64,000 bases of DNA from JAKACA01 sp963735115 (GTDB lineage Bacteria > Actinomycetota > Acidimicrobiia > Acidimicrobiales > Bog-793), in assembly GCA_963735115.1 (NCBI GenBank), contig CAVTJR010000001.1, positions 1-64,000 on the forward strand. Reading direction: 5' to 3'. The notes beneath the pieces were generated by a model that made no database searches, was not told the origin of the DNA, and saw only the letters and a list, made by a program, of their open reading frames with translations. Position 1 is the first letter of the stretch. Every line of letters starts with the position of its first letter. This document shows positions 1-7,465 of the stretch, piece after piece. The translations under genes were made by a program, and so were the position numbers.

Positions 1-57
1 CACCCCTCTCCGCCTGGCTACGACTGTACGCCAATGTGGCTGAAGTGGAAAGTGTGA

Positions 58-849
58 CTACCCTCGACCGATTTCCCGGGCGCGAGCGGCGGCGGCAGCG
101 ACGGCGTCGGCGACGGCAGCTCGCACGGCCCGACGCTCGAGCACCTGCAGGCCGGCGGCCGTCGTGCCGCCCGGAGAGGTGGTGGCGGCCCGCAACACCT
201 CCGGCAGATCGCCCGTCTCGGCCAGCAAACGGGCGGACCCGAGGATCGTGTGGGTGACGAGGAGGCGGCTCACGTCGCGATCCAAGCCCTCCGCCACGCC
301 CGCCTCGACCATCGCCTCTGCCAGGAGGAACACATAGGCGGGGCCCGAGCCCGAGAGTCCCGTGACGGCGTCGAGGGCCGCCTCGCTCACCCGGGCGACG
401 ACGCCGAAGGCAGAGAGCACCGCCTCGCCCCAGGCAAAATCCTGCTCGGTCGCCGAACCGCCGCCCGCAAGGGCGGAGGCGGCCGAGCCGAGGACGGCCG
501 GCAGGTTGGGCATTGCCCGGAGCACGGCCGTGCCGGGCGGCAGCCAGGACTCCAGCTTGGCGATGGGAACGCCCGCCATGATCGAGAGCACCTTGGGCAC
601 CCGGACCTCGGCGAGCGCACGGGCGGCGGCCTCGGCGTCGCCGGGCTTGACGGCGAGCACGCCCGAGTCGGCCGCAACGGGCGTGGCCCTGACGACGACG
701 CCGGGAAAGCGGCCGGAAAGCTCCGTGCGGGGGGCGTCCAGCCGCTCGGCGATGGTGATGTCGGCCGGCTCGATCCAGCCCGAACGCAACAGCCCGCCGA
801 TGAGGGCAACGCCCATGCGCCCGCCACCCACGACGACGAGGCGGGTCAC
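58..849 (-). CDS. proC: Pyrroline-5-carboxylate reductase
   Basis: Catalyses the last step of proline synthesis, NAD(P)H-dependent reduction of 1-pyrroline-5-carboxylate, in the cytoplasm. The 263-residue protein has the N-terminal Rossmann motif VVVGGGRMG (residues 5-13), and near the C-terminus the family signature LSGSGPAYVFLLAEAMVEAG followed by PGGTTAAGL in the all-helical dimerisation domain. Length is normal for the family. The GTG start lies one base after the TGA of the upstream glycosyltransferase, so the two are probably co-transcribed and translationally coupled; a longer reading frame upstream would only overlap that gene and has no homology sense. Confidence 0.93.
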   Translation of the reverse strand: MTRLVVVGGGRMGVALIGGLLRSGWIEPADITIAERLDAPRTELSGRFPGVVVRATPVAADSGVLAVKPGDAEAAARALAEVRVPKVLSIMAGVPIAKLESWLPPGTAVLRAMPNLPAVLGSAASALAGGGSATEQDFAWGEAVLSAFGVVARVSEAALDAVTGLSGSGPAYVFLLAEAMVEAGVAEGLDRDVSRLLVTHTILGSARLLAETGDLPEVLRAATTSPGGTTAAGLQVLERRAVRAAVADAVAAAAARAREIGRG

Positions 850-850
850 C

Positions 851-2140
851 TCAGCACTCGACGAGCTCGCGGCGGCTGAGCTCGCCATGGAGGGCCCGAA
901 GCCGCGTGGCCGCCGTCGCCCACGTGTACTCGCGTGCCATGCGGGCGCCGCCTGAACCGAGGTCAGCCTGTAGCAGCGGGTCGGTGACGATCTCTGCGAC
1001 CCGCTTGGCGAACCCATCGACGTCACCCGACTCGACGAGGTAGCCGTTACGACCGTCCTCCACGAGCGTCGTGAGACCACCCACTGCAGCCGCCACGACA
1101 GGGGTCCCGCAGGCCGACGCCTCGAGGGCGACGAGCCCGAACGACTCCGACCGGGAGGGCACGACGCAGCAGTCGGCTGCCCGGTAGTACGTCGAGAGCA
1201 GCTCGTGTGGTTGCGGGGGGAAGAATCGGACCCGCTCCTGCAGGCCGAGCGAGCGCGTCAGCTCGTGCAGCAGCTGCAGCTCCTCGTCGCCATGCGGCCC
1301 GCTCGGGCCCCCGACTATCACGAGGCGGGCGTCCTCGACGTCGCCGGAGCGGAGAGAGGCAAGAGCACGCACGGCGACGTCGGCGCCCTTCAACGGCTGG
1401 ATACGGCCGACGAAGAGCAGCAGGGGTCCGCTCACGTCGTCGAGGCCGATGGCGCGCTGGGCCATGCGGCGATCCCCCGGGGAGAAGAAGGCATGGTCCA
1501 CCCCGAGAGGGACGATCTCGATCCGCTGCCGGTCGGCGCCGTAGAGGTCGACGAGCTGTTCCGCCTCGACGTCGCAGGACGCCAGGAGGGCATCGGAACA
1601 GCCGATGATCATCGCCTCTGCCTCCGATCGGCGGGCGCCCGCCGACGCCTGCAACTCCTCGGGGCTGGCGATCGCCTTCACGCGGTCCAGCGTGTGGAAC
1701 GTGGAGATGAGCGGCAGATCGAGCCGGTGCTTGACAGCATGGCCGGCCAAACCGGACAGCCAGTAGTTGGCGTGGACTGCGCTGGCGCCGTCCTCGACCG
1801 AACCGAGGCTACGTGTCCCCGGAGCGTTCAGCCGGGGCACGACCCCGGTCAAGTGATCGATGACGCCTTCGGTGAACTCCTCGACGTGCTCGTGGAGCCG
1901 CTCCTTCGGCACAGAGGTCGCCGGCCCGGCGCGCAGGTGATGAACGGCGAAGCCCGGCTCGACGAAGACCGTGTCGGGCACATCCTCACCGTCGCGGCGT
2001 GTATAGACGTCGCAGGCCACGCCGGCACGGGCGAGGGCGGTGGAGAGCTCCCGGACGTAGACGTTCATCCCCCCGCCGTCGCCGGAACCCGGCTGAGCGA
2101 GCGGAGAGGTGTGCAGGGAGAGCACCGCGAGCCTGCGCAT
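851..2140 (-). CDS. mshA: MshA-like D-inositol-3-phosphate glycosyltransferase
   Basis: GT4-family glycosyltransferase, 429 residues. The N-terminus HTSPLAQPGSGDGGGMNVYV is the hallmark of MshA, which joins UDP-GlcNAc to inositol 3-phosphate in the first committed step of mycothiol synthesis. The C-terminal nucleotide-sugar domain has VGRIQPLKGADV and the E-x7-E motif in SESFGLVALEA. ATG start at 2140; the reading frame runs further upstream but that part is out-of-frame shadow of the regulator gene. It sits between the XRE regulator and proC with short gaps, suggesting one minus-strand operon. Related GT4 enzymes such as sucrose-phosphate synthases are a less likely alternative. Confidence 0.85.
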   Translation of the reverse strand: MRRLAVLSLHTSPLAQPGSGDGGGMNVYVRELSTALARAGVACDVYTRRDGEDVPDTVFVEPGFAVHHLRAGPATSVPKERLHEHVEEFTEGVIDHLTGVVPRLNAPGTRSLGSVEDGASAVHANYWLSGLAGHAVKHRLDLPLISTFHTLDRVKAIASPEELQASAGARRSEAEAMIIGCSDALLASCDVEAEQLVDLYGADRQRIEIVPLGVDHAFFSPGDRRMAQRAIGLDDVSGPLLLFVGRIQPLKGADVAVRALASLRSGDVEDARLVIVGGPSGPHGDEELQLLHELTRSLGLQERVRFFPPQPHELLSTYYRAADCCVVPSRSESFGLVALEASACGTPVVAAAVGGLTTLVEDGRNGYLVESGDVDGFAKRVAEIVTDPLLQADLGSGGARMAREYTWATAATRLRALHGELSRRELVEC

Positions 2141-2151
2141 CGGCCTTGAGC

Positions 2152-2607
2152 CTAGTGAGCGGCCTCGCCAGCCCCGGCCTGGTCGTCGCCGTCGTCGCCG
2201 ACGTCGTCCTCCTCGCCGCCGGCGTGGGGGGCGGGAGCGCTGTGACTGTGCGGGCCGCCCTCGGCTTGCCCGCGAAAAGACAGGTAGACGGCGATGAGCA
2301 CCTGTTTCTGGCTGTCGTCGATATCGGTCGCAGCCAGGATGTGCCCGACGAGATCCGCATGCAGGTCGCGGTTGTCGTCGAGGATGCCGGCGCGGATGTA
2401 GAGCGTCTCGGCCGAGATGCGCAGCGCCTTGGCGATCTGCTGGAGGATCTCGGCCGAAGGCTTTCGCAGCCCGCGCTCGATCTGGCTCAGGTACGGGTTG
2501 GAGATGCCGGCGATCTCCGACATGCGCCGGAGCGAGAGGCGAGCGTCCTCGCGACGAGCCTTGATGAATTCGCCGAGCTCGGTCCAGCGGTCGGGGATCT
2601 CTTTCAG
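2152..2607 (-). CDS. XRE-family helix-turn-helix regulator with probable CTG start
   Basis: DNA-binding protein of about 151 residues. The Cro/CI-type helix-turn-helix spans roughly residues 10-60 and contains the conserved stretch ISNPYLSQIERGLRKPSAEI. The tail is rich in His, Asp and Gly. The first ATG in frame (2523) would remove the first helix of the domain (LGEFIKARRE and LSLRRM). An in-frame TGA lies just upstream, leaving CTG at 2607 as the best start, preceded by GGAGG about ten bases away. That CTG overlaps the stop of the upstream RsiG-like gene, so translation is probably coupled. The target genes are unknown. A small sequencing error at the start is the alternative. Confidence 0.78.
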   Translation of the reverse strand: MKEIPDRWTELGEFIKARREDARLSLRRMSEIAGISNPYLSQIERGLRKPSAEILQQIAKALRISAETLYIRAGILDDNRDLHADLVGHILAATDIDDSQKQVLIAVYLSFRGQAEGGPHSHSAPAPHAGGEEDDVGDDGDDQAGAGEAAH

Positions 2608-3305
2608 GGTGAATCAGCCTCCGTATCGCCTTCTTCGGTGGCGGGGTTGTGGGCCTCGAGGAGGCTGTCGGCGTGCGCCGCCCCGGACTTGTAGCGCTCG
2701 ACGACGATCGCCTGCAGCAGGTCGATGCGCTCGTGCAGCACGCGGCGCTCGGCGGACAGGACCGCTTCGTGGCGGCGGAGACGCTCGACCAGTTCGGTGA
2801 GCTCGCCGTCGGCGAAACTTCCGAGGTTGGCACCGGGCAGCGTGCCTCCCTTGAACGTCGTGGCCGCCAGCTCCGGCGAGATGACGGCGGCGATCTCGTC
2901 CGGTGCGAGGCCGGCCTCCTCGGCGAAGACCTCCGTCACCGCCGGCATGGCGAGCAGCGAGGTCGTCTGATGGGAGCCGCCGAGATCGACGCCGTGGTCC
3001 GTGCCGCCGCTCGACCCGATGCTCGCCCCGGGGGCGTGCGAGCCGGCAAGGATGCTCGGCAGGTCCTCCACGAGTTGGTGCTGGTGGTCGCTCAGCCCGC
3101 CGCCGAGGCGGAGCTCCATCTCGGCGACGACGAGGTCGATCTGCCCTTGGATGACCCGGCGCAGGTACGAGACGAGATCCTCGACACGCCGGCATTCCGC
3201 CCGCTTCGAGCGGAGCTCGCCCACGGGCGCATCCGTCAGGCCCTCGACGAACTCGGGCGAGAGCAGCCTGTCCACGTCCTGCCTCTGCAGACCCTTCAGT
3301 CCCAA
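2604..3305 (-). CDS. rsiG: RsiG-like c-di-GMP-binding anti-sigma factor
   Basis: Helical protein of 233 residues. In Streptomyces RsiG binds c-di-GMP and holds the sporulation sigma factor WhiG inactive; the ligand motif is E(x3)S(x2)R(x3)Q(x3)D. Residues 42-57 here match it exactly (E42, S46, R49, Q53, D57 within VEDLVSYLRRVIQGQID). A second copy lies at 180-195 (E180, S184, R187, H191, D195), with His replacing Gln. The two motifs fall in predicted helices separated by a Gly/Ser/His-rich linker and a helical segment, as expected for a helical hairpin. No WhiG-type sigma gene is in this window. The overlapping XRE gene downstream suggests a joint regulatory unit. The assignment rests on motif recognition. 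Confidence 0.72.
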   Translation of the reverse strand: MGLKGLQRQDVDRLLSPEFVEGLTDAPVGELRSKRAECRRVEDLVSYLRRVIQGQIDLVVAEMELRLGGGLSDHQHQLVEDLPSILAGSHAPGASIGSSGGTDHGVDLGGSHQTTSLLAMPAVTEVFAEEAGLAPDEIAAVISPELAATTFKGGTLPGANLGSFADGELTELVERLRRHEAVLSAERRVLHERIDLLQAIVVERYKSGAAHADSLLEAHNPATEEGDTEADSP

Positions 3306-3434
3306 GCTCGGTCCTCCCCAGCTTCAGCGCCGCCGCCACAGGCGTGCCCAGGCGGGTTTCCTGCTGCAGGCGGCTCCACATGGGCGCCGGTGAGCCGGCG
3401 CTCCGATGGCGGTGTCGCTCCGCAGCGTAGTGCC

Positions 3435-3899
3435 TCAGCGCCTCGGCCTCGCCGGGTGGTAGGGCGACCAGTAGCACCAGAGCACCCGTCCGATCACCGC
3501 CGTTCGCGGGACGGGGCCGAAGTGCCGGCTGTCGGTGCTGGCGCCGGAGTTGTCCCCCTCCACCCGGACCGAGCTCCGGTCGACGCCCGCGACTCGCTTG
3601 ACCAGCACCGAGTTGCCGCCGTCAGGATCGGCGAAGGCCACGATGTCTCCGACCGTGACCCGGTCGGTGCGCAGCACGAGGACCCGGTCGCCCGGTGCCA
3701 GCACGGGAACCATGCTGAGGCCCTCGATCCGCAGCCGGAGGAACCGCCCCCGGACGACGGCGCCAGCGGCGGCGAGCGACAGGAGGGCAAGAGCTCCGGC
3801 GCCGATGAGAGCATGCCGGCGTAACCGGTCGCGCTCGATGGCGGCGATGCGCTGAAGCGGGCGCGGCCACCTCGAGCTGTGCCGTGCGATCACGCTCAC
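3435..3899 (-). CDS. sodX: S26-type signal peptidase for nickel superoxide dismutase (SodX-like)
   Basis: Membrane peptidase of 154 residues with one N-terminal transmembrane helix (about residues 30-48). The catalytic Ser62 lies in GLSMVPVL, the general-base Lys101 in VLVKRVAG, and the conserved box GDNSGASTDSRHFGPV sits at 115-130. Position divergent from sodN is the usual arrangement for SodX, which removes the SodN leader so that the amino-terminal His and two Cys can bind nickel. GTG start at 3899; the intergenic region shared with sodN is 88 bp. About 130 bp between this gene and the RsiG-like gene hold no visible feature. Confidence 0.85.
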   Translation of the reverse strand: MSVIARHSSRWPRPLQRIAAIERDRLRRHALIGAGALALLSLAAAGAVVRGRFLRLRIEGLSMVPVLAPGDRVLVLRTDRVTVGDIVAFADPDGGNSVLVKRVAGVDRSSVRVEGDNSGASTDSRHFGPVPRTAVIGRVLWCYWSPYHPARPRR

Positions 3900-3987
3900 A
3901 GGCTCTCACGCAGGCGAAGCTCCGCGCTGACCGCGGGGATAAGGTGACTTGCTCGTAGACAAACGATCTCGACCAAGGAGCCGTGGC

Positions 3988-4422
3988 ATGTATCTCCGCC
4001 CAGGTAGCGCCTGTTCTCTCCTGCTCGCTGCGCTCGACCGCCTCTCCCCGCCGCGAACGGCGAGGGCGCACTGTGACCTGCCATGCGGTGTCTACGACCC
4101 GGCACAGGCTCGCATCGAAGCCGATTCGGTCAAGGCCTGCATGGAGAAGTTCAACGCTTCGGACGACCCCGTGTTCAAGGAGCGGGCGGTGTTCATCAAG
4201 GAAGAGCGCGCCGACCTCGTGAAGCACCACCTCTGGGTGCTGTGGACCGACTACTTCAAGCCGGAGCACCTCGAGAAGCACCCGCAGCTCCACGACGTGT
4301 TCTGGAAGGCGACGAAGGCGGCCGGTGAGGCCAAGAAGACGAACGACACGGCCGTGGCCGACCGCCTGCTCGAGAACATCGCCCAGATCGACACCATCTT
4401 CTGGGAGACGAAGAAAGCCTGA
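3988..4422 (+). CDS. sodN: Nickel superoxide dismutase precursor
   Basis: Dismutates superoxide to oxygen and hydrogen peroxide. The mature enzyme begins HCDLPCGVYDP, the nickel hook in which His1, Cys2 and Cys6 bind the metal. The remaining four-helix-bundle sequence is the usual ~117 residues and contains the conserved ADLVKHHLWVLWTDYF. ATG at 3988 is chosen because AAGGAG precedes it by seven bases; this gives a 27-residue leader ending ARA before His1, longer than the ~14-residue leaders known from Streptomyces. Leader removal is expected to be done by the divergent sodX product. Regulation by a nickel- or iron-responsive Fur-type protein would be typical, but I see no clear operator. Confidence 0.95.
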   Translation: MYLRPGSACSLLLAALDRLSPPRTARAHCDLPCGVYDPAQARIEADSVKACMEKFNASDDPVFKERAVFIKEERADLVKHHLWVLWTDYFKPEHLEKHPQLHDVFWKATKAAGEAKKTNDTAVADRLLENIAQIDTIFWETKKA

Positions 4423-4431
4423 GCTGACGCC

Positions 4432-4668
4432 TCAGCCGCCAGAGACGGGCGGCAGGACGGCCAGCTCGTCCGTCGGGCGGACCCCTTGCGCGCCCTCGGC
4501 GTGCTCTCCGTTCACCCAGATCGTGCTCGTGGCGATCACCTCGGCGAGCCCGGGCCCGAACTTCGCCACCGCCGCCTGCAGCACACTGGCGACCGTCTCA
4601 CCGTCGATATCGGCCTGCCGACAGCCGGCGGCGTCGCGCGCTTGGGCGAAGAAACGCACCCGCGCCAT
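4432..4668 (-). CDS. moaD: MoaD/ThiS-family sulfur carrier protein
   Basis: Beta-grasp protein of 78 residues ending in PPVSGG; the terminal Gly-Gly is the site adenylated and thiocarboxylated in MoaD and ThiS proteins. The N-terminus ARVRFFAQARDAAGC resembles MoaD, the small subunit of molybdopterin synthase. No other molybdenum-cofactor gene is nearby, so the exact pathway (molybdopterin, thiamine, cysteine or other sulfur transfer) cannot be fixed. The start ATG directly follows the stop of the zinc-finger gene (TGA then ATG), implying translational coupling. Confidence 0.75.
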   Translation of the reverse strand: MARVRFFAQARDAAGCRQADIDGETVASVLQAAVAKFGPGLAEVIATSTIWVNGEHAEGAQGVRPTDELAVLPPVSGG

Positions 4669-4965
4669 TCAGCCGTCCTGCGCGTCCGGCAGGCTCCCGT
4701 TCTCGACTCGGTCCTCAGGCGTCACAGGAGCCACGAGAGCGCCGCCGCCCGCGACGGGCTCCCCATCTCTGGCCGCTGGAGCGCAGGCCCCGCACCAGCG
4801 CGTCGTCGGCTGCAATCGCAGCCGTTCGTCGGCGATCGCCCGACCACACGACGTACAGGTCACGTAGGTGCCCTCGTGCAAGCGAGCGAGGGCGGCCTCG
4901 ACGTCGTCGAGGTCTGCCTCGATTCGCCCGAGAACGGCAGCCGTCTCGTCGGTGTCGTCACTCAC
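4669..4965 (-). CDS. TraR/DksA-type zinc-finger protein
   Basis: Small protein of 98 residues: an N-terminal acidic helix (ETAAVLGRIEADLDDVEAAL), then a four-cysteine zinc finger with C-x2-C (CTSCGRAIA) and a second pair (RWCGACA). DksA/TraR proteins with this layout can bind RNA polymerase or act as small regulators; actinobacterial short forms are mostly uncharacterised. GTG at 4965 is the best start, because the sequence upstream is the non-conserved, Gly/Arg-rich shadow. It is immediately followed by the MoaD-like gene and is divergent from the aldehyde dehydrogenase gene. Confidence 0.75.
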   Translation of the reverse strand: MSDDTDETAAVLGRIEADLDDVEAALARLHEGTYVTCTSCGRAIADERLRLQPTTRWCGACAPAARDGEPVAGGGALVAPVTPEDRVENGSLPDAQDG

Positions 4966-5112
4966 GACACCCGACAGTAGCGGTCCGCCTCCACCGCCTC
5001 GGAGTCCGCCGCCGCGGCGCCGTCCGGCGACGCGGGCGCCCGGGCGTGCACCGGAGGCGCTCCGGTGCGAATTCGCGTGAGCTTCGCACGGATTCGCACT
5101 AGAACGGTGGTC

Positions 5113-6480
5113 GTGACGATCGCAACCATCAACCCGGCCACTGGCGAGACGGTCAGGACCTTCGAGGCCCACAGCGACGCCGAGGTGGAACAGCGTCTCG
5201 GCCTCGCCGACGCAGCATTCCGGAGCTGGCGGGCCACCCCACTGCCAGCCCGCGCCGAGCTCGTTCACCGCCTAGGCGACATCCTCGAAGAGGATCTCGA
5301 CGACCTCGCCCGCACGGTGACCGTCGAGATGGGCAAACCCATCGAGCAGGCGAAGGGCGAAGTGCGCAAGTGCGCCGGTGGGTTTCGCTACTACGCCGAG
5401 CACGCCGAAGCGCTGCTGGCCGACGAGGAGGTTCCCGGCTCTGCCAAGCGACGCTCGTTTGTGACCTACCAGCCCATCGGCACGGTACTGGCGGTCATGC
5501 CCTGGAACTTTCCCCTCTGGCAGGTGGGGCGCTTCGCCGCCCCCGCCCTCATGCTCGGCAACACCGGCCTACTGAAGCACGCTTCCAACGTGCCCCAGAC
5601 AGCCCTCTACCTCGAGGAAGCCTGCCTGCGGGCGGGAATCCCGCAGGGCGTGTTCCAGACATTGCTCGTCGGGTCGGACAAGGTCGAGGGGCTGTTGCGC
5701 GACCCCCGCGTGAAGGCGGCCACGCTGACCGGGAGCGAGGCGGCCGGTCGGTCCGTGGCGTCGATCGCCGCCAGCGAGGTGAAGAAATCCGTCCTCGAGC
5801 TCGGCGGGTCCGACCCCTTCATCGTGATGCCGTCGGCAGACCTCGGCCGAGCCGTCGAAGTGGGCGTGAAGGCACGCGTACAGAACAACGGGCAGTCCTG
5901 CATCGCCGCCAAGCGCTTCATCCTGCACGAGGACATCGCCCAGGAGTACGAGGAGCGATTCGCGGCCGAGATGGCCAAGCTCGTCGTCGGCGACCCGCTC
6001 GACCCGGCGACCGACATCGGTCCCCTCGCCACCCCGAGCGGGCGAGACGAGGTCGTCGAGCAGGTCGAAGATGCCATCGCAAAAGGGGCACGCGTCCTTT
6101 GCGGCGGCGAGCGGATCGATCGTCCCGGCTGGTTCTACCCGCCGACGGCGCTGGCCGATCTGACGCCCGACATGCGCGTCTACCGCGAAGAGGTCTTCGG
6201 CCCGGTGGCCGCCATGTTCACGGTCGCCTCCATCGACGAGGCGATCGCCCTCGCCAACGACAGCGACTTCGGCCTCGGGTCGAACGCCTGGACGGAGGAC
6301 GCCGGCGAGCAGCAACAGTTCATCGCCGAGCTCGAGGCGGGCATGGTCTTCATCAACTGGATGGTCACGTCCTACTACGACCTCCCCTTTGGAGGGGTCA
6401 AGCGCTCGGGTTACGGGCGCGAGCTCTCCGATCCCGGCATCAAGGAGTTCGCCAACACCAAGACGGTCTGGGTCGACTGA
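5113..6480 (+). CDS. NAD(P)-dependent succinate-semialdehyde-type dehydrogenase
   Basis: Aldehyde dehydrogenase of 455 residues, close in size and motifs to GabD1-type succinate-semialdehyde dehydrogenases, which oxidise succinate semialdehyde to succinate. The catalytic Cys263 lies in NNGQSCIAAKR and the general-base Glu229 in LELGGSDPF; the cofactor region contains LAVMPWNFPLWQVGRF. GTG at 5113 begins TIATINPATGETVRTF, where family members start, whereas the reading frame extends 16 codons upstream into non-conserved sequence. There is no adjacent GABA aminotransferase, so the physiological aldehyde is inferred only. Confidence 0.85.
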   Translation: MTIATINPATGETVRTFEAHSDAEVEQRLGLADAAFRSWRATPLPARAELVHRLGDILEEDLDDLARTVTVEMGKPIEQAKGEVRKCAGGFRYYAEHAEALLADEEVPGSAKRRSFVTYQPIGTVLAVMPWNFPLWQVGRFAAPALMLGNTGLLKHASNVPQTALYLEEACLRAGIPQGVFQTLLVGSDKVEGLLRDPRVKAATLTGSEAAGRSVASIAASEVKKSVLELGGSDPFIVMPSADLGRAVEVGVKARVQNNGQSCIAAKRFILHEDIAQEYEERFAAEMAKLVVGDPLDPATDIGPLATPSGRDEVVEQVEDAIAKGARVLCGGERIDRPGWFYPPTALADLTPDMRVYREEVFGPVAAMFTVASIDEAIALANDSDFGLGSNAWTEDAGEQQQFIAELEAGMVFINWMVTSYYDLPFGGVKRSGYGRELSDPGIKEFANTKTVWVD

Positions 6481-6495
6481 GCCGGCGGAGGGCGC

Positions 6496-6783
6496 TCAAT
6501 CGCCCTCCAGCCAGCGCCGGCTCGAGGCCACGACCTCGGCTCCCGCAGCCGACCACAGCAGCCGCTCCACGGCGTCGAGCGTCTCGATGACGACATGCTC
6601 GGCGGACGCCACGGCGGCGATCTCGAGCAAGGCCCGTTGGTGAAGCTCCTGGAAACCCACCTCGGAGATGGCCACCCGGTAGCGGATGCGGGCAGTGTCG
6701 AGGACGGGGCGGATGACGGCGCGCTTCTCCTTCAGCGAGTGGGCAGCCGGCATGTGCAGCTCCACCGTGAGGACGCAGACCAC
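6496..6783 (-). CDS. DUF503 family protein (YlxP-like)
   Basis: Small cytoplasmic protein of 95 residues matching DUF503: it begins VCVLTVELHMPAAHSLKEKR and continues with the conserved VAISEVGFQELHQRALLEIA. Members are usually found beside infB and rbfA and have been linked to translation or ribosome assembly; the function is not established. Here it is a lone gene between convergent and divergent neighbours, away from that context. GTG start at 6783, 27 bp from the divergent acetyltransferase gene. Confidence 0.8.
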   Translation of the reverse strand: MVCVLTVELHMPAAHSLKEKRAVIRPVLDTARIRYRVAISEVGFQELHQRALLEIAAVASAEHVVIETLDAVERLLWSAAGAEVVASSRRWLEGD

Positions 6784-6809
6784 GAGCGAGCACCGTAGGC
6801 TCGCTCGCC

Positions 6810-7382
6810 GTGCACGTCGAGCCGGGGCCGACTCTGCGCACCGAACGCCTCGTACTGCGGCGCTGGCAGCCGGAAGATCGGGCCCACTTTGCCGAGATGA
6901 ACGCCGACCCGGCCGTCATGGAGTTCTTCCCGAGCATGCTCACCCGGAGCGAGAGCGACGCCCTCGCCGAGCGGTTCGACGCCGAATTCGACGTCAGGGG
7001 GCACGGCGTCTTCGCCGTGGAGGTGACAGGAGGCGAGGGCTTCGTCGGCTTCGTCGGGCTGCACGCCTTCACCTCGGAGGAGCCCTCGCCCCTCCCCTTC
7101 GCCCCCGGCGTCGAGGTCGGCTGGCGGCTGGCGCACGCCGTCTGGGGTCGGGGTTACGCACCCGAGGCCGCCCGCGCCTGCCTGTCGTTCGGCTTCGACG
7201 AGCTCCATCTGGACGAGATCGTGTCGTTCACCTCCGTCGTCAACGAGCGCTCTCGCCAGGTGATGCGCAAGATCGGCATGCGTCGGGACCCGGCCGACGA
7301 CTTCGACCACCCGAGGGTGCCGGTAGGTCACCTGCTCCGTCCCCACGTGCTCTACCGCATCGGTCGGAGCACAGCCGACTGA
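6810..7382 (+). CDS. GNAT-family N-acetyltransferase (RimJ/RimL-like)
   Basis: Acetyl-CoA-dependent acetyltransferase of 190 residues. It opens with LRTERLVLRRWQPEDR, typical of the RimJ/RimL subgroup, and has the acetyl-CoA-binding region EVGWRLAHAVWGRGYAPEAA (motif A) and SFTSVVNERSRQVMRKIGM (motif B) near the C-terminus. Substrates in this subgroup range from ribosomal protein N-termini to small amines or antibiotics and cannot be inferred. GTG start at 6810, close to the divergent DUF503 gene. Confidence 0.82.
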   Translation: MHVEPGPTLRTERLVLRRWQPEDRAHFAEMNADPAVMEFFPSMLTRSESDALAERFDAEFDVRGHGVFAVEVTGGEGFVGFVGLHAFTSEEPSPLPFAPGVEVGWRLAHAVWGRGYAPEAARACLSFGFDELHLDEIVSFTSVVNERSRQVMRKIGMRRDPADDFDHPRVPVGHLLRPHVLYRIGRSTAD

Positions 7383-7465
7383 GCGACCTCGGGCCGCCAT
7401 GCAGCAACGGCTCGGCGGGACCGCCGCGCGGAACCGCCCAGCCCGGAGGCGGGCAAGGCCGGCGC

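Noticed and set aside
1..57. Possible gene end at the window start.
   Set aside because: Too short to judge; no motif or reading-frame support.
2141..2833. Extension of the MshA frame upstream of 2140 to 2833.
   Set aside because: The added sequence is the out-of-frame complement of the XRE and RsiG-like genes, which have clear motifs.
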